From Agromyces agglutinans (lineage in GTDB: Bacteria; Actinomycetota; Actinomycetes; Actinomycetales; Microbacteriaceae): a DNA stretch of 51,611 bases. The notes below the pieces were generated by a model. That model made no database searches. It saw only the letters and a program-made list of their open reading frames with translations, and was not told the DNA's origin. Within the stretch, counting starts at the first letter, position 1. Each line of letters starts with the position of its first letter. Of the stretch, positions 34,515 to 45,249 are shown piece after piece. A program made the position numbers and the translations under genes. The DNA lies in the NCBI RefSeq assembly GCF_009647605.1, contig NZ_WJIF01000014.1, positions 29,508-81,118 of the forward strand, given 5' to 3'.

Positions 34515-35831
34515 ATGCAGGCCTGGATCTTCGTCTCCGCGGCGGTCATGCTCGTCGCGTTCGGCGGCCTGATGGCCGCCGTCGACTCCGCGCTCGGCAC
34601 GCTGTCCCGGGCCGACGTCACCGATCTCGCGCTCGTCTCCCGCGCGCGCCGTTCGCTCCTCGCCATCGCCGAGGACCCGGGGCCCCACGTCAACGCGGTC
34701 AACTTCGTCCGCATCCTCGCAGAGACGACCGCGGCCGTGCTGGTCACCCTCGCGTTCACGTCGTTCATCGACAACGTGTGGTTCGTGCTGCTCTGGTCGG
34801 CGCTGATCATGACCGCCGTCTCGTTCGTGCTCGTCGGCGCGAGCCCGCGCAGCGTCGGCCGGGCGCACTCGCGCGCGGTCCTGCGCTGGTCGGCGCCGAT
34901 CGTCCGGTTGCTGCGCGTCATCCTCGGTCCGATCGCCGGCGCGCTCGTCGCGCTGGGCAACCGGGTGACGCCCTCGCGCATCCGCTTCGCGGGGGTCTCG
35001 AGCGAGGAGCAGCTGCTCAGCATCGTCGACGAGGCCGCCGAGCTCGATGTGCTCGAGGCCGAGGACCGCGAGCTGATCCACTCGATCTTCGAGTTCAACG
35101 ACACCGTCGTGCGCGAGGTCATGGTCGCCCGCACCGACATGGTCACGATCGACGCGGGCGCGCATCTGCCGCACGCCATGGCCGTGTTCCTGAAGGCCGG
35201 CTACTCGCGCATCCCCGTCGTCGAGCGCGATGCCGACGACGTCATCGGCATCCTGTACCTGCGCGACCTGGCGCGGCTCGCGTTCGAGCGCACGCTCGAC
35301 GCCGAGCAGCTGACGGTCGGCCAACTCGCGCGCCCGGCGGTGTTCGTGCCCGACTCGATGAAGGCCGACGCGCTGTTGCGCCAGATGCAGCTGGAGTCGA
35401 ACCACCTCGCGATGATCGTCGACGAGTACGGCGGCATCGCCGGGCTCGTCACGCTCGAGGACCTCATCGAGGAGCTCGTCGGCGACATCTCCGACGAGTA
35501 CGACCGCGAGGCGGCCCAGGTCGAGGAGCTCGGCGACGGCCGATTCCGCGTGAACGCGCGCCTGCCGATCGACGAACTCGGCGAGCTGTTCGGCCTCGAC
35601 CTCGAGGACGAAGACGTCGACAGCGCCGGGGGCCTGCTCGCGAAGGAGCTCGGCCGGCTGCCGCAGCCGGGCGACCGTGCCGCGGTGTCGGGGCTGATCC
35701 TCGAGGCCGAGCGCACGGAGGGCCGGCGCAAGCGCATCTCCACCATCCTCGCCTGGCCCGACCAGGCACTGATCGACGCGCGAACCGCCTTCCCGGCGCT
35801 CGACGCGGAAAGGAGCCGTGAAGATGGCTGA
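34515..35831 (+). CDS. CNNM/CorC-family transporter-associated protein (hemolysin family)
   Basis: A 438-residue membrane protein of the CNNM/HlyC-CorC group, linked to magnesium/cobalt transport or homeostasis. An N-terminal DUF21 domain with about four hydrophobic segments (1-140) precedes EEQLLSIVDEAAELDVLEAEDRELIHSIFEFNDTVVREVM. A CBS pair follows (about 200-320, with RIPVVERDADDVIGILYLRDL and MIVDEYGGIAGLVTLEDLIEELVGDI) and then the C-terminal CorC/HlyC domain (GRFRVNARLPIDELGELFGL). Most CorC proteins beside ybeY and era lack or contain the DUF21 domain depending on lineage. Here it is present. It ends 8 bases inside era. Confidence 0.92.
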   Translation: MQAWIFVSAAVMLVAFGGLMAAVDSALGTLSRADVTDLALVSRARRSLLAIAEDPGPHVNAVNFVRILAETTAAVLVTLAFTSFIDNVWFVLLWSALIMTAVSFVLVGASPRSVGRAHSRAVLRWSAPIVRLLRVILGPIAGALVALGNRVTPSRIRFAGVSSEEQLLSIVDEAAELDVLEAEDRELIHSIFEFNDTVVREVMVARTDMVTIDAGAHLPHAMAVFLKAGYSRIPVVERDADDVIGILYLRDLARLAFERTLDAEQLTVGQLARPAVFVPDSMKADALLRQMQLESNHLAMIVDEYGGIAGLVTLEDLIEELVGDISDEYDREAAQVEELGDGRFRVNARLPIDELGELFGLDLEDEDVDSAGGLLAKELGRLPQPGDRAAVSGLILEAERTEGRRKRISTILAWPDQALIDARTAFPALDAERSREDG

Positions 35832-36717
35832 GTACCGCGCCGGATTCGTCTCGTTCGTCGGACGACCGAACGTCGGCAAGTCGACGCTGACGAACGCGCT
35901 CGTGGGTGAGAAGGTCGCGATCACGAGTTCGAAGCCGCAGACCACGCGCCGCGCCATCCGCGGCATCGTGCATCGCGAGCACGGGCAGCTGATCCTCGTG
36001 GACACGCCGGGGCTCCACCGCCCGCGAACCCTGCTGGGCGAGCGCCTGAACACCCTCGTGCAGTCGACCCTCGGCGACGTCGACGTGATCGCGTTCTGCG
36101 TGCCCGCGAACGAGGCGATCGGGCCGGGCGACCGGTTCATCAACGAGCAGCTCGAGCAGTATCCGCGCGCGAAGAAGGTCGCGATCGTGACGAAGACGGA
36201 TGCCACGTCGAAGGCGAAGGTGGCCGAGCAGCTGCTCGCGGTCTCAGAGCTCCGCGAGTGGGCGGCGATCATCCCGGTCTCCGCGCCGCGCGGCGAACAG
36301 CTCGACGTGCTGGTGGCCGAGCTCCTCGCGCTCATGCCCGAGTCCGACCAGCCGCTCTACCCGGCCGAGACGACGACCGACGAGGACGCCGCCGAACGCA
36401 TCGCGGAGTACATCCGCGAGGCCGCGCTCGAGGGCGTCGCCGACGAGCTCCCGCACTCGATCGCGGTCACCGTCGACGACATGATCGAACGCGACGACAA
36501 GGATCTCGTCGAGATCTACGCGAACCTCTTCGTCGAGCGCGACAGCCAGAAGGGCATCATCATCGGCAAGGGCGGTGCCCGGCTGAAGGAGGTCGGCGCG
36601 ACCGCGCGCGTGCAGATCGAGCAGCTGCTCGGCCGCAAGGTCTACCTCGCGTTGCACGTGAAGGTCGCGAAGGACTGGCAGCGCGACCCCAAGCAACTGG
36701 GGCGGCTCGGCTTCTGA
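35824..36717 (+). CDS. era: GTPase Era
   Basis: An essential GTPase that binds the 3' end of 16S rRNA and assists 30S assembly. The 297 residues have G1 GRPNVGKSTL (about 13-22), G2/switch region SSKPQTTRR, G3 DTPGLHRP, G4 TKTD, and a C-terminal KH domain with IIIGKGGARLKEVG. ATG 35824 is chosen because AAAGGAG lies 8 bases upstream. A GTG at 35818 is too close to that site. The gene overlaps the CorC-like gene by 8 bases and closes the translation-related run. Confidence 0.97.
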   Translation: MAEYRAGFVSFVGRPNVGKSTLTNALVGEKVAITSSKPQTTRRAIRGIVHREHGQLILVDTPGLHRPRTLLGERLNTLVQSTLGDVDVIAFCVPANEAIGPGDRFINEQLEQYPRAKKVAIVTKTDATSKAKVAEQLLAVSELREWAAIIPVSAPRGEQLDVLVAELLALMPESDQPLYPAETTTDEDAAERIAEYIREAALEGVADELPHSIAVTVDDMIERDDKDLVEIYANLFVERDSQKGIIIGKGGARLKEVGATARVQIEQLLGRKVYLALHVKVAKDWQRDPKQLGRLGF

Positions 36718-36786
36718 GGTCGTCGGCGGCCTCCATCGCGAGGATGATTCCGGTCGGCCGAGCGCGCCTGCGCCTCGGCGGGCACG

Positions 36787-36792
36787 TACGGT
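36787..36792 (+). promoter_or_regulatory. -10-like hexamer TACGGT for the sensor kinase gene
   Basis: TACGGT ends 6 bases before GTG 36799, with no Shine-Dalgarno. It indicates a separate leaderless transcript starting after era. Confidence 0.5.
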
Positions 36793-36798
36793 GGATCG

Positions 36799-38001
36799 GT
36801 GAGCACTGACGAGCAGCGCGTCGCCCTGAGCCGCGGGAAGCTGACGACCGACATCGTCCTCGCGGTCGTGTTCGGGCTCGTGTGCCTGCCGTTCGCGCTC
36901 CTCGGGGACCTGGCCGACCTGTTCGCGCTCACGGGGTTCGTGGCGGCGCTCGCGATCCGACGGCTCGCGCCGCATTGGTCGCTCGGGGTCGCGTGGGCCG
37001 CGGCGCTGCTGCAGATGCTGGCCCTGCGCGACCTGCAGCTCTACGACGCCGCGGTGCTGGGCGTCCTGTACTCGACGGCCGCCCACGGCGGTCGCGTGCT
37101 CAAGTGGCTCGGCCTCGCGTCGGCCGGCGTCGGCGCACTCGTGGCGACGCTCTACCTGGGGCTCATCAAGCCGCTGTTCGACGGCAGCTCGTTCCCCGGC
37201 CAGGATCCCCTCTCGGTCGCCGTCTGGCTGACGTTCCTCTTCATCTCGGCCGTCGCGGTGCTCGTGCTGGCCTGGACGGCGGGCCTGCTGGTCCGTGCGG
37301 TGCGCGACTCCCGTGAGATCCGCCGTCGCGAGGAGGATGCCACGCGCAAGCGCGAGCTCGCGGAGTACCGCTACGTCGTCGAGCAGGAGCGCAATCGCAT
37401 CGCGCGCGACATGCACGACGTCGTCGCGCATTCGCTCGCCGTCGTCATCGCGCAGTCCGACGGGGCGCGGTTCGCGGCGGCGAGCCGGCCGCAGGCCGCG
37501 GTCGACGCCCTCGGCACGATCGCGGGGGTCGCGCGCGGCGCGCTGGGCGATGTGCGGATGCTCCTCGCCGAGCTCCGCCACGCGGAGGGCGAGGCGCCCC
37601 AGCCGGTGCTCGACGACCTCGGGGCACTGCTCGAGCAGGTGCGTACCGCGGGGCTCGACCTCCGATTCGAGGAGGTCGGCGAGCGCGTGCCGCTCGGCAC
37701 CGGTCACCAGATCGCGGTGTACCGCATCATCCAGGAGGCGCTCACGAACGCGCTGCGCCACGGCGACACCGGCCGGCCCGTGTCGCTGAAGCTCACCTGG
37801 AGCGAGCGCGGCGTGCTCGTCGATGTCGCGAACGCGGTGCGGCCGGATGCCTCGCGCGAGTCGTCCGGCTTCCGACACGGGATACCCGGCATGCGCGAGC
37901 GCGCCCAGTTGGCCGGCGGAACCCTCTCCGCCGATGTCGACGGCGACGGCGCGTTCCGCGTGATCGCCGACATCCCGGCCACCCAGGGGAGGACCCCATG
38001 A
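36799..38001 (+). CDS. Sensor histidine kinase (HisKA_3 / DesK-NarX class)
   Basis: A 400-residue membrane kinase. About five hydrophobic segments fill residues 20-165 with almost no extracytoplasmic domain, so the stimulus is probably sensed in or at the membrane. A coiled linker follows (about 170-195). The HisKA_3 box EQERNRIARDMHDVVAHSLA places the phospho-acceptor at H206. The ATPase domain has IIQEALTNALRHG (N box) and GIPGMRERAQLAGGTL (G box). The stop overlaps the response-regulator start in ATGA. The class and the downstream ABC genes suggest an envelope-stress or antimicrobial-peptide system, but the signal is unknown. Confidence 0.93.
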   Translation: MSTDEQRVALSRGKLTTDIVLAVVFGLVCLPFALLGDLADLFALTGFVAALAIRRLAPHWSLGVAWAAALLQMLALRDLQLYDAAVLGVLYSTAAHGGRVLKWLGLASAGVGALVATLYLGLIKPLFDGSSFPGQDPLSVAVWLTFLFISAVAVLVLAWTAGLLVRAVRDSREIRRREEDATRKRELAEYRYVVEQERNRIARDMHDVVAHSLAVVIAQSDGARFAAASRPQAAVDALGTIAGVARGALGDVRMLLAELRHAEGEAPQPVLDDLGALLEQVRTAGLDLRFEEVGERVPLGTGHQIAVYRIIQEALTNALRHGDTGRPVSLKLTWSERGVLVDVANAVRPDASRESSGFRHGIPGMRERAQLAGGTLSADVDGDGAFRVIADIPATQGRTP

Positions 38002-38663
38002 CCGGCATCCGCATCGCCCTCGTCGACGACCAGGCGCTCTTCCGCGCCGGCGTGCGAATGCTGGTCGACTCGCAGCCCGACCTCGAGTTCGTCGGGGAGG
38101 CCGGCGACGGCGTGCAGGCGGTCGCGCTGGTCGAGCGCGTGCGGCCCGACGTGGTGCTGATGGACGTGCGGATGCCGCTCGCCGACGGCATCCAGGCCAC
38201 CGAGCGCATCATCGGCGACGCCGACCGGGCCGGGCGGACCCCGCCGCGCATCCTCGTGCTCACGACCTTCGACCTCGACGAGAACGCAGCACGTGCGATC
38301 CGGGCCGGCGCGAGCGGGTTCGTGCTGAAGGACGCCGATCCCGAGTTCCTGCTGGCCGCGATCCGCACCGTGCACCAGGGCAACGCGGTGCTCGCCGCGA
38401 CCGCGACCCGCGAGCTGTTCGCGCACGTCGGGCGGGGCTCGGGCGCACGACCAGCCCCGGCCGCGTGGTCGGAACTCACGCCGCGCGAGCGCGAGATTTT
38501 CGCGCTCGCGGCGCGCGGCCTCTCGAACACCGAGATCGCGACCTCCGAGTTCCTCAGCGAGGCGACCGTGAAGACCCACGTGAGCCGCATCCTCTCGAAG
38601 CTCGGGCTCCGCGATCGGGTGCAGCTGGTCGTGTTCGCCTACGAGCACGACCTCACCGGATGA
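37998..38663 (+). CDS. NarL/LuxR-family response regulator
   Basis: A 221-residue cognate regulator of the adjacent kinase. The receiver domain (about 1-125) starts IRIALVDDQALFRAGVRML, with phospho-acceptor D56 in LMDVRMP and the later TTFD and K of LKDADPEFLL. The C-terminal LuxR helix-turn-helix is LTPREREIFALAARGLSNTEIA, continuing TVKTHVSRILSKLGLRDR. ATG 37998 overlaps the kinase stop. It probably controls itself and/or the ABC transporter genes 84 bases downstream. A GGGATCATCCC dyad in that gap is a candidate site. Confidence 0.94.
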   Translation: MTGIRIALVDDQALFRAGVRMLVDSQPDLEFVGEAGDGVQAVALVERVRPDVVLMDVRMPLADGIQATERIIGDADRAGRTPPRILVLTTFDLDENAARAIRAGASGFVLKDADPEFLLAAIRTVHQGNAVLAATATRELFAHVGRGSGARPAPAAWSELTPREREIFALAARGLSNTEIATSEFLSEATVKTHVSRILSKLGLRDRVQLVVFAYEHDLTG

Positions 38664-38669
38664 TGATGC

Positions 38670-38680
38670 GGGATCATCCC
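38670..38680. promoter_or_regulatory. Short dyad GGGATCATCCC, possible response-regulator site
   Basis: A perfect 5-bp dyad with one central base, just after the response-regulator stop and about 72 bases upstream of the predicted ABC transcript start, a typical activator position. Only one copy is seen, so confidence is low. Confidence 0.3.
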
Positions 38681-38733
38681 AGCGGATGACGCGGTGCCCT
38701 CGCCGGGCGGATGCCGCGCGCTCCGGTCGTCCG

Positions 38734-38739
38734 TAGCGT
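38734..38739 (+). promoter_or_regulatory. -10-like hexamer TAGCGT for the ABC transporter operon
   Basis: TAGCGT ends 7 bases before ATG 38747. It is identical in sequence and spacing to the hexamer before comEA. Confidence 0.5.
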
Positions 38740-38746
38740 CGAAGAC

Positions 38747-39508
38747 ATGCAGAACACTCCTTCGGACCTCGGACTCATCGCCCGCGCGGTCGGCCTCGGC
38801 AAGCGCTACGGCGACGGCGCGAACCAGGTCGTCGCCCTCGACGACGTCTCGATCGGCCTTCGCCGCGGCGAGTTCACGGCGATCATGGGGCCCTCCGGCT
38901 CGGGCAAGTCGACCCTGATGCACCTGATGGCCGGACTCGACACGCCCACCACGGGTCAGGTGTGGCTCGGCGACACCGACATCACCGACCTCTCCGACAG
39001 CGCGCTGACCGTGTTGCGCCGGCGCCGCATCGGCTTCGTGTTCCAGTCGTTCAACCTCGTGCCGACGCTCGACGTGAAGGGCAACGTGCTCCTGCCGTTC
39101 GAACTCGACGGGCGCCGGCCCACGCTCGACGAGCAGGTGTGGATCGACGAACTCATCGACACCCTCGGCCTGCGGCCCCGCCTCGGCCACCGCCCGCACG
39201 AGCTCTCGGGCGGGCAGCAGCAGCGCGTGGCCATCGCCCGCGCGCTCGCGACCCGCCCCGACCTGGTCTTCGCCGACGAGCCGACGGGCAACCTCGACTC
39301 GCGAACGGGGCGCGAGGTGCTCGGCCTCCTCGCGGCGACGAGCGCCCGTTCGGGTCAGGCGATCGCGATGGTCACGCACGACCCGATCGCCGCGAGCCAC
39401 GCCGACCGCATCCTCGTGCTCGCCGACGGCCGCATCGTGCGCGACCTCGGGCGTTCCACGCCCGAGCAGATCTCGGCCTACATGCTGCAGATGGAGGCGG
39501 CGGCGTGA
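38747..39508 (+). CDS. ABC transporter ATPase (MacB/LolD-like)
   Basis: A 253-residue ATPase of the FtsX-partnered group. Walker A is [13 protein letters not shown] (about 48-60), the Q-loop region [12 protein letters not shown], signature [15 protein letters not shown], Walker [14 protein letters not shown] and the switch histidine in [25 protein letters not shown] is typical of the family. ATG 38747 (MQNTPSDLG) is preferred to an in-frame ATG at 38711, because the TAGCGT hexamer would make the upstream codon untranscribed. The stop overlaps the permease start in GTGA. The upstream two-component genes suggest regulated export or mechanotransmission. Confidence 0.93.
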   Translation: MQNTPSDLGLIARAVGLGKRYGDGANQVVALDDVSIGLRRGEFTAIMGPSGSGKSTLMHLMAGLDTPTTGQVWLGDTDITDLSDSALTVLRRRRIGFVFQSFNLVPTLDVKGNVLLPFELDGRRPTLDEQVWIDELIDTLGLRPRLGHRPHELSGGQQQRVAIARALATRPDLVFADEPTGNLDSRTGREVLGLLAATSARSGQAIAMVTHDPIAASHADRILVLADGRIVRDLGRSTPEQISAYMLQMEAAA

Positions 39509-40902
39509 GCCGGGGACTGCGCGACCACCTGCCCACCCTGCTCGTCGCCGCGCTCGCAGCCGCCTTCGGCGTCGCGCTGCTGCAGGTCACCGGCATCCTC
39601 GCCGCGGTGATCGCGGCCGATGACGTGGCCGGGTCGAGCGGCACGGTCGCAATCATGCTGAACGTCACCGCCTTCGTGTTCATCGCGATCGCGGTCTACG
39701 TCGCCGCGGTGACGACGGCGAACACGGTCGCGACGGTCGTCGCGGGCCGCACGCGCCTGATCGCGCTGCTCCGGCTCATCGGATCGAGCGCCCGCAGCCA
39801 GCGCGCGGCGATCGCCCGCGAGGGCCTCGTGGTCGGGGCGCTCGGCGCGGTGGCGGGCGCGCTCCTCGGCACGGGCGTCGCCTGGGGCGTCGCGCGAGTC
39901 GGGGTCGCGGCCGGCGTGATCCCCGAGTTCGACTACGGCTACCTCCAGCCCGTGCTCCTGGTGCCGATGGTCGCCGTGGTGTTCACGACGTGGCTCGCCG
40001 CATGGGCGGGCTCGCGGCGAGTGCTGGCCGTGCGGCCCGCGCAGGCGCTCGGCAACTCGGCCGAGTCCTCGACCGAGGAGGTCGCGCGCCGGGTCGGCCG
40101 AACCGCCACCGGGGTCACCCTGATCGTGCTGGGCGTGCTCGCCCTCGCGGGCGGCGTCGCGGTCGGGCTCCTGTACCCGATGGGCGTGCTCATCGGCGTC
40201 GTCGGAGGCATCCTCTCGTTCACCGGCATCGTGCTGATCGCCGATCGCATCATGCCCCCGGTGCTGCGCGCCATCGGGCGGCTCCTCGGCTCGTCGCCGT
40301 CGACCCGGCTCGCCGCCGAGAACGCGGTGCGCCACCCCGAGCGGGCGACCCGCATGACGATCGGCCTCGTCGTCGGCGTCACCCTCGTGACGATGTTCGC
40401 CGTCACGATGGAGACCTACCGCCAGGCGATGACCGAGGTGCTCAGCGACCAGGAGATGCTCGAAGCGGCGATCGGGCCCGTCATCGACGGCACCGTCGCG
40501 GTGTTCTCGGGACTCGTCGGGTTCAGCGCCGTCATCGCCGCCGTCGGGCTCGTGAACACGCTCTCGATCAGCGTGCTGCAGCGCACGCGCGAGATCGGGC
40601 TGCTGCGCGCCCTCGGGTTCGACCGCACGCAGGTGCGCACCATGATCCTCGCCGAGGCCGCCGCGCTGACGGTCGCGGCGACGCTCACCGGGCTCGTGCT
40701 CGGCACGGTCTACGGCTGGCTCGGCGCGCAGTCGATGCTCGGATCGCTGACCGGGGAGCCGCGCTTCGTCGTGCCCGTGGTGCCGTGGCTGGTCATCGCC
40801 ATCGTGGTCGTCGCCGCGGTCGCCGTGACCCTCGCGGCATCCGTCACGCCGGCCCGGCGCGCCGTGCGCATCTCGCCCGTCGTCGCGCTCGCGGTCGACT
40901 GA
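39505..40902 (+). CDS. FtsX-like ABC transporter permease
   Basis: A 465-residue permease with about nine to ten hydrophobic segments and an FtsX-type domain near the C-terminus (FSAVIAAVGLVNTLSISVLQRTREIGLLRALGFDRTQVRTMILAEA, the hallmark block). An earlier, more diverged block (VAGRTRLIALLRLIGSSARSQRAAIAREGLVVGALG) suggests a duplicated half. The periplasmic domains of MacB-type proteins are missing, so it resembles short permeases of bacteriocin or lantibiotic-resistance modules. GTG 39505 lies in the ATPase stop. A strong terminator follows at 40919. Confidence 0.9.
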   Translation: MSRGLRDHLPTLLVAALAAAFGVALLQVTGILAAVIAADDVAGSSGTVAIMLNVTAFVFIAIAVYVAAVTTANTVATVVAGRTRLIALLRLIGSSARSQRAAIAREGLVVGALGAVAGALLGTGVAWGVARVGVAAGVIPEFDYGYLQPVLLVPMVAVVFTTWLAAWAGSRRVLAVRPAQALGNSAESSTEEVARRVGRTATGVTLIVLGVLALAGGVAVGLLYPMGVLIGVVGGILSFTGIVLIADRIMPPVLRAIGRLLGSSPSTRLAAENAVRHPERATRMTIGLVVGVTLVTMFAVTMETYRQAMTEVLSDQEMLEAAIGPVIDGTVAVFSGLVGFSAVIAAVGLVNTLSISVLQRTREIGLLRALGFDRTQVRTMILAEAAALTVAATLTGLVLGTVYGWLGAQSMLGSLTGEPRFVVPVVPWLVIAIVVVAAVAVTLAASVTPARRAVRISPVVALAVD

Positions 40903-40918
40903 CGACGAGCATCGCTCC

Positions 40919-40956
40919 ACGAGGGCGGATGTCCCGACCGGGACATCCGCCCTCGT
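40919..40956 (+). terminator. Hairpin terminator after the FtsX permease gene
   Basis: A perfect 17-bp stem (ACGAGGGCGGATGTCCC pairing with GGGACATCCGCCCTCGT) with a 4-base loop GACC, followed by TTCGTCG. It separates the ABC operon from the leuA leader that starts about 40 bases later. Confidence 0.88.
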
Positions 40957-40982
40957 TTCGTCGTCGGCGCCCGGGGGAGTGC

Positions 40983-40988
40983 TACCCT
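40983..40988 (+). promoter_or_regulatory. -10-like hexamer TACCCT for the leuA leader
   Basis: TACCCT ends 6 bases before the GTG of the leader peptide, so the leader itself would be translated from the first base of the mRNA. Confidence 0.5.
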
Positions 40989-40994
40989 TGACGC

Positions 40995-42886
<1,892 letters not shown>

Positions 42887-42901
42887 TTCGACGGCTCGAG
42901 G

Positions 42902-43588
42902 TCAGCGACGGATGATCGGCATCATGCCGGTCTCCGTCGCGACCTTGCGCCGGTAGAGCATGCGCTGCTCGGGCAGCGAGAGGTCGAAGATGACGGCGAG
43001 CCAGCGGATCACCGTCGTGACCGCCACGCCCGCGATGCCGGCGATGAAGATGGGCACGCCGAAGAGGTCGAGCACCGCGAGCACGATGCATCCGGCGCCC
43101 GCGGCGACCGCGTACAGCGACCCGACGTGCATGATCGAGACCGGCAGGCTCATCAGCACGTCGCGGAGCACTCCGCCGCCGACGGCGGCGCAGATGCCGA
43201 CGAAGACGGCGGGCACGATCGGCACGCCGAGGCTCAGCGCCTTCGAGGTGCCGAACGCGCCGAAGAGGCCGATGACGAGCGCGTCGAGGCCGACGATCAC
43301 GTTGTTCAGGCGCTGCAACGGCGCGGCGAGGAGCATCCCGACGAGCGACGCGGCGATCGCCGTGACGAGGTACCAGTCGCTCTGCAGGCTCGCGGGCGGC
43401 AGCCCGAGCAGCAGGTCGCGGATGAGGCCGCCGCCGAGGCCGATCAACGTGCCGATGATCGCGACGCCCAGCAGGTCGAGCCGACGCTCGCCGCGGAAGC
43501 CCGAGGCGAACAGGGCGCCCTGGATGCCGCCGAGGCCGACCGCGGTGAGGTCGAGCCACAGCGGGATGGTGAACTGCGCGGATTCCAC
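42902..43588 (-). CDS. TRIC cation-channel-like membrane protein (UPF0126)
   Basis: A 228-residue integral membrane protein with two tandem repeats of the family domain, each carrying a glycine-rich motif ([17 protein letters not shown] near 50-66 and [19 protein letters not shown] near 135-153), seven hydrophobic segments and a basic C-terminus. Members of this family form trimeric potassium-permeable channels. The bacterial role is poorly known. GTG 43588 ([12 protein letters not shown]) begins just before the first helix, and TTCACT lies 6 bases upstream. It converges with leuA across 15 bases and is divergent from recO. Confidence 0.87.
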   Translation of the reverse strand: MESAQFTIPLWLDLTAVGLGGIQGALFASGFRGERRLDLLGVAIIGTLIGLGGGLIRDLLLGLPPASLQSDWYLVTAIAASLVGMLLAAPLQRLNNVIVGLDALVIGLFGAFGTSKALSLGVPIVPAVFVGICAAVGGGVLRDVLMSLPVSIMHVGSLYAVAAGAGCIVLAVLDLFGVPIFIAGIAGVAVTTVIRWLAVIFDLSLPEQRMLYRRKVATETGMMPIIRR

Positions 43589-43693
43589 GCAGCCAGTGAA
43601 CCACGAGCCGGGTGCCCCGCCGGTGCGGCGCTCGCGCGAGCCCGCCACGGCACCGGATTGCGCGAGCCTGCCGCGGGCATCGGCGGCGGGTGG

Positions 43694-43699
43694 GAGAAT
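43694..43699 (+). promoter_or_regulatory. -10-like hexamer GAGAAT for recO
   Basis: GAGAAT within TGGGAGAATCG ends 6 bases before GTG 43706. The same extended motif precedes lepA and dusB. Confidence 0.5.
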
Positions 43700-43705
43700 C
43701 GAGGG

Positions 43706-44443
43706 GTGCCGGTCTATCGAGATGAAGCGGTGGTGCTCCGCACCCACAAGCTGGGCGAGGCCGACCGCATCGTCACGCTCCTGACGCGGCGCCACGGCAA
43801 GATCCGGGCCGTCGCGAAGGGTGTGCGCCGCACGGCGTCGAAGTTCGGCGCCAGGCTCGAGCCGTTCATGGTCGCCGATCTCCAGCTCTACGAGGGCCGC
43901 ACCCTCGACGTCATCACCCAGGCCGAGTCGCTCGGCTCCTACGGCGCCGACATCTCGCAGGACTATGCGGCGTACACCGCCGCGAACGCGATGGTCGAGA
44001 CCGCCGATCGCGTGACCGAGGCCGAGGGGTCGCTCCAGCAGTACCTCCTGCTGGTCGGTGCGCTGCGCTCGCTCGCCCGGCGCGAGCACGGGCCGACCCT
44101 CACGCTCGACTCGTACCTGCTGCGCTCGCTCTCGCTGGCCGGCTGGGCGCCGAGCTTCCTCGACTGCGCGCGCTGCGCGCGCGAGGGTTCGCACACCGCC
44201 GTCGTCGTGCAGTTGGGCGGGGTCGTGTGCGACGAGTGCGCGCCGCCGGGGGCGCCCCGGATCGACCCGTCGACGATCGGCCTGCTCGGGGCGCTGCTCA
44301 CCGGCGACTGGGCGCACGCCGAACAGGCCGGCGACCGCGACCGCAACCAGGCCAGCGGCATCATCGCCGCCTACACCCAGTGGCATCTCGAGCGGGGCCT
44401 CCGCTCGCTGCCCCACGTGACGAGGGAACCCGCACCGAAGTGA
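43706..44443 (+). CDS. recO: DNA repair protein RecO
   Basis: A RecF-pathway mediator that loads RecA on SSB-coated gaps. The 245 residues start with the OB-fold (about 1-80, [39 protein letters not shown]) and continue with a helical domain and a zinc-ribbon-like CARC...CDEC quartet (about 153-175). GTG 43706 fits the family's [12 protein letters not shown] start. The last four bases overlap the uppS start (GTGA), the usual recO-uppS coupling in actinobacteria. Confidence 0.95.
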   Translation: MPVYRDEAVVLRTHKLGEADRIVTLLTRRHGKIRAVAKGVRRTASKFGARLEPFMVADLQLYEGRTLDVITQAESLGSYGADISQDYAAYTAANAMVETADRVTEAEGSLQQYLLLVGALRSLARREHGPTLTLDSYLLRSLSLAGWAPSFLDCARCAREGSHTAVVVQLGGVVCDECAPPGAPRIDPSTIGLLGALLTGDWAHAEQAGDRDRNQASGIIAAYTQWHLERGLRSLPHVTREPAPK

Positions 44444-45249
44444 CCCCCAAGCCCTACACGCACAAGGACGCCGTGCCCTACCGGCCGCTCGACTGGACCG
44501 GCCTCTACCCGCCGGCGTTCCCGACCGGCTCGGTGCCGCGCCACGTGGCGATCGTCATGGACGGCAACGGCCGGTGGGCGAACCGCCAGGGCCTGACCCG
44601 CATCGAGGGCCACAAGGCGGGCGAGGAGGTGCTGCTCGACGTCGTGGCCGGAGCGGTGCAGGCCGGGGTCGAGCACCTGTCGGTCTACGCGTTCTCGACC
44701 GAGAACTGGAAGCGCTCACCCGACGAGGTGCGCTTCCTCATGGGCTACAACCGCGACGTGCTGCACCGCCGACGCGACCAGCTCAACGAGTGGAACGTGC
44801 GCATCCGCTGGGCCGGCCGCAGGCCGAGGCTCTGGAAGTCGGTCATCGACGAGCTGCAGGTCGCCGAGCGGCTCACGGCCGGCAACACCGGCCTGCAGTT
44901 CACGATGTGCGTGAACTACGGCGGCCGAAACGAGATCGTCGACGCCGTCCGCTCGATCGCCGACGACGTGGCATCCGGCCGGCTGCGCCCGTCGGCGGTC
45001 TCGGAGAAGCTCATCGACCGTCGGCTCTACGTGCCCGACATGCCCGACGTCGACCTGTTCGTGCGCAGTTCGGGGGAGCAGCGCACCTCGAACTTCCTGC
45101 TCTGGCAGTCGGCGTACGCAGAGATGGTGTTCCTCGACACGCTGTGGCCCGACTTCTCGCGGGTCGACCTCTGGCAGGCGATCGAGCTGTACGCGAGCCG
45201 CAACCGCCGCTTCGGCGGCGCGGTCGACACGCCGGATGCCGCGTCCTAG
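44440..45249 (+). CDS. uppS: Isoprenyl (undecaprenyl/decaprenyl) diphosphate synthase, cis type
   Basis: A cis-prenyltransferase that makes the lipid carrier for cell-wall synthesis. The 269 residues carry [17 protein letters not shown] with catalytic D41, the GHKAG phosphate-binding segment, [11 protein letters not shown], and the conserved late [27 protein letters not shown] with LWPDF. Actinobacteria often have two such enzymes of different chain length, and length cannot be read directly. An N-terminal extension of about 35 residues ([26 protein letters not shown]) is actinobacterial. The stop shares a CTAG with the stop of the convergent LysR gene. Confidence 0.94.
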   Translation: MTPKPYTHKDAVPYRPLDWTGLYPPAFPTGSVPRHVAIVMDGNGRWANRQGLTRIEGHKAGEEVLLDVVAGAVQAGVEHLSVYAFSTENWKRSPDEVRFLMGYNRDVLHRRRDQLNEWNVRIRWAGRRPRLWKSVIDELQVAERLTAGNTGLQFTMCVNYGGRNEIVDAVRSIADDVASGRLRPSAVSEKLIDRRLYVPDMPDVDLFVRSSGEQRTSNFLLWQSAYAEMVFLDTLWPDFSRVDLWQAIELYASRNRRFGGAVDTPDAAS

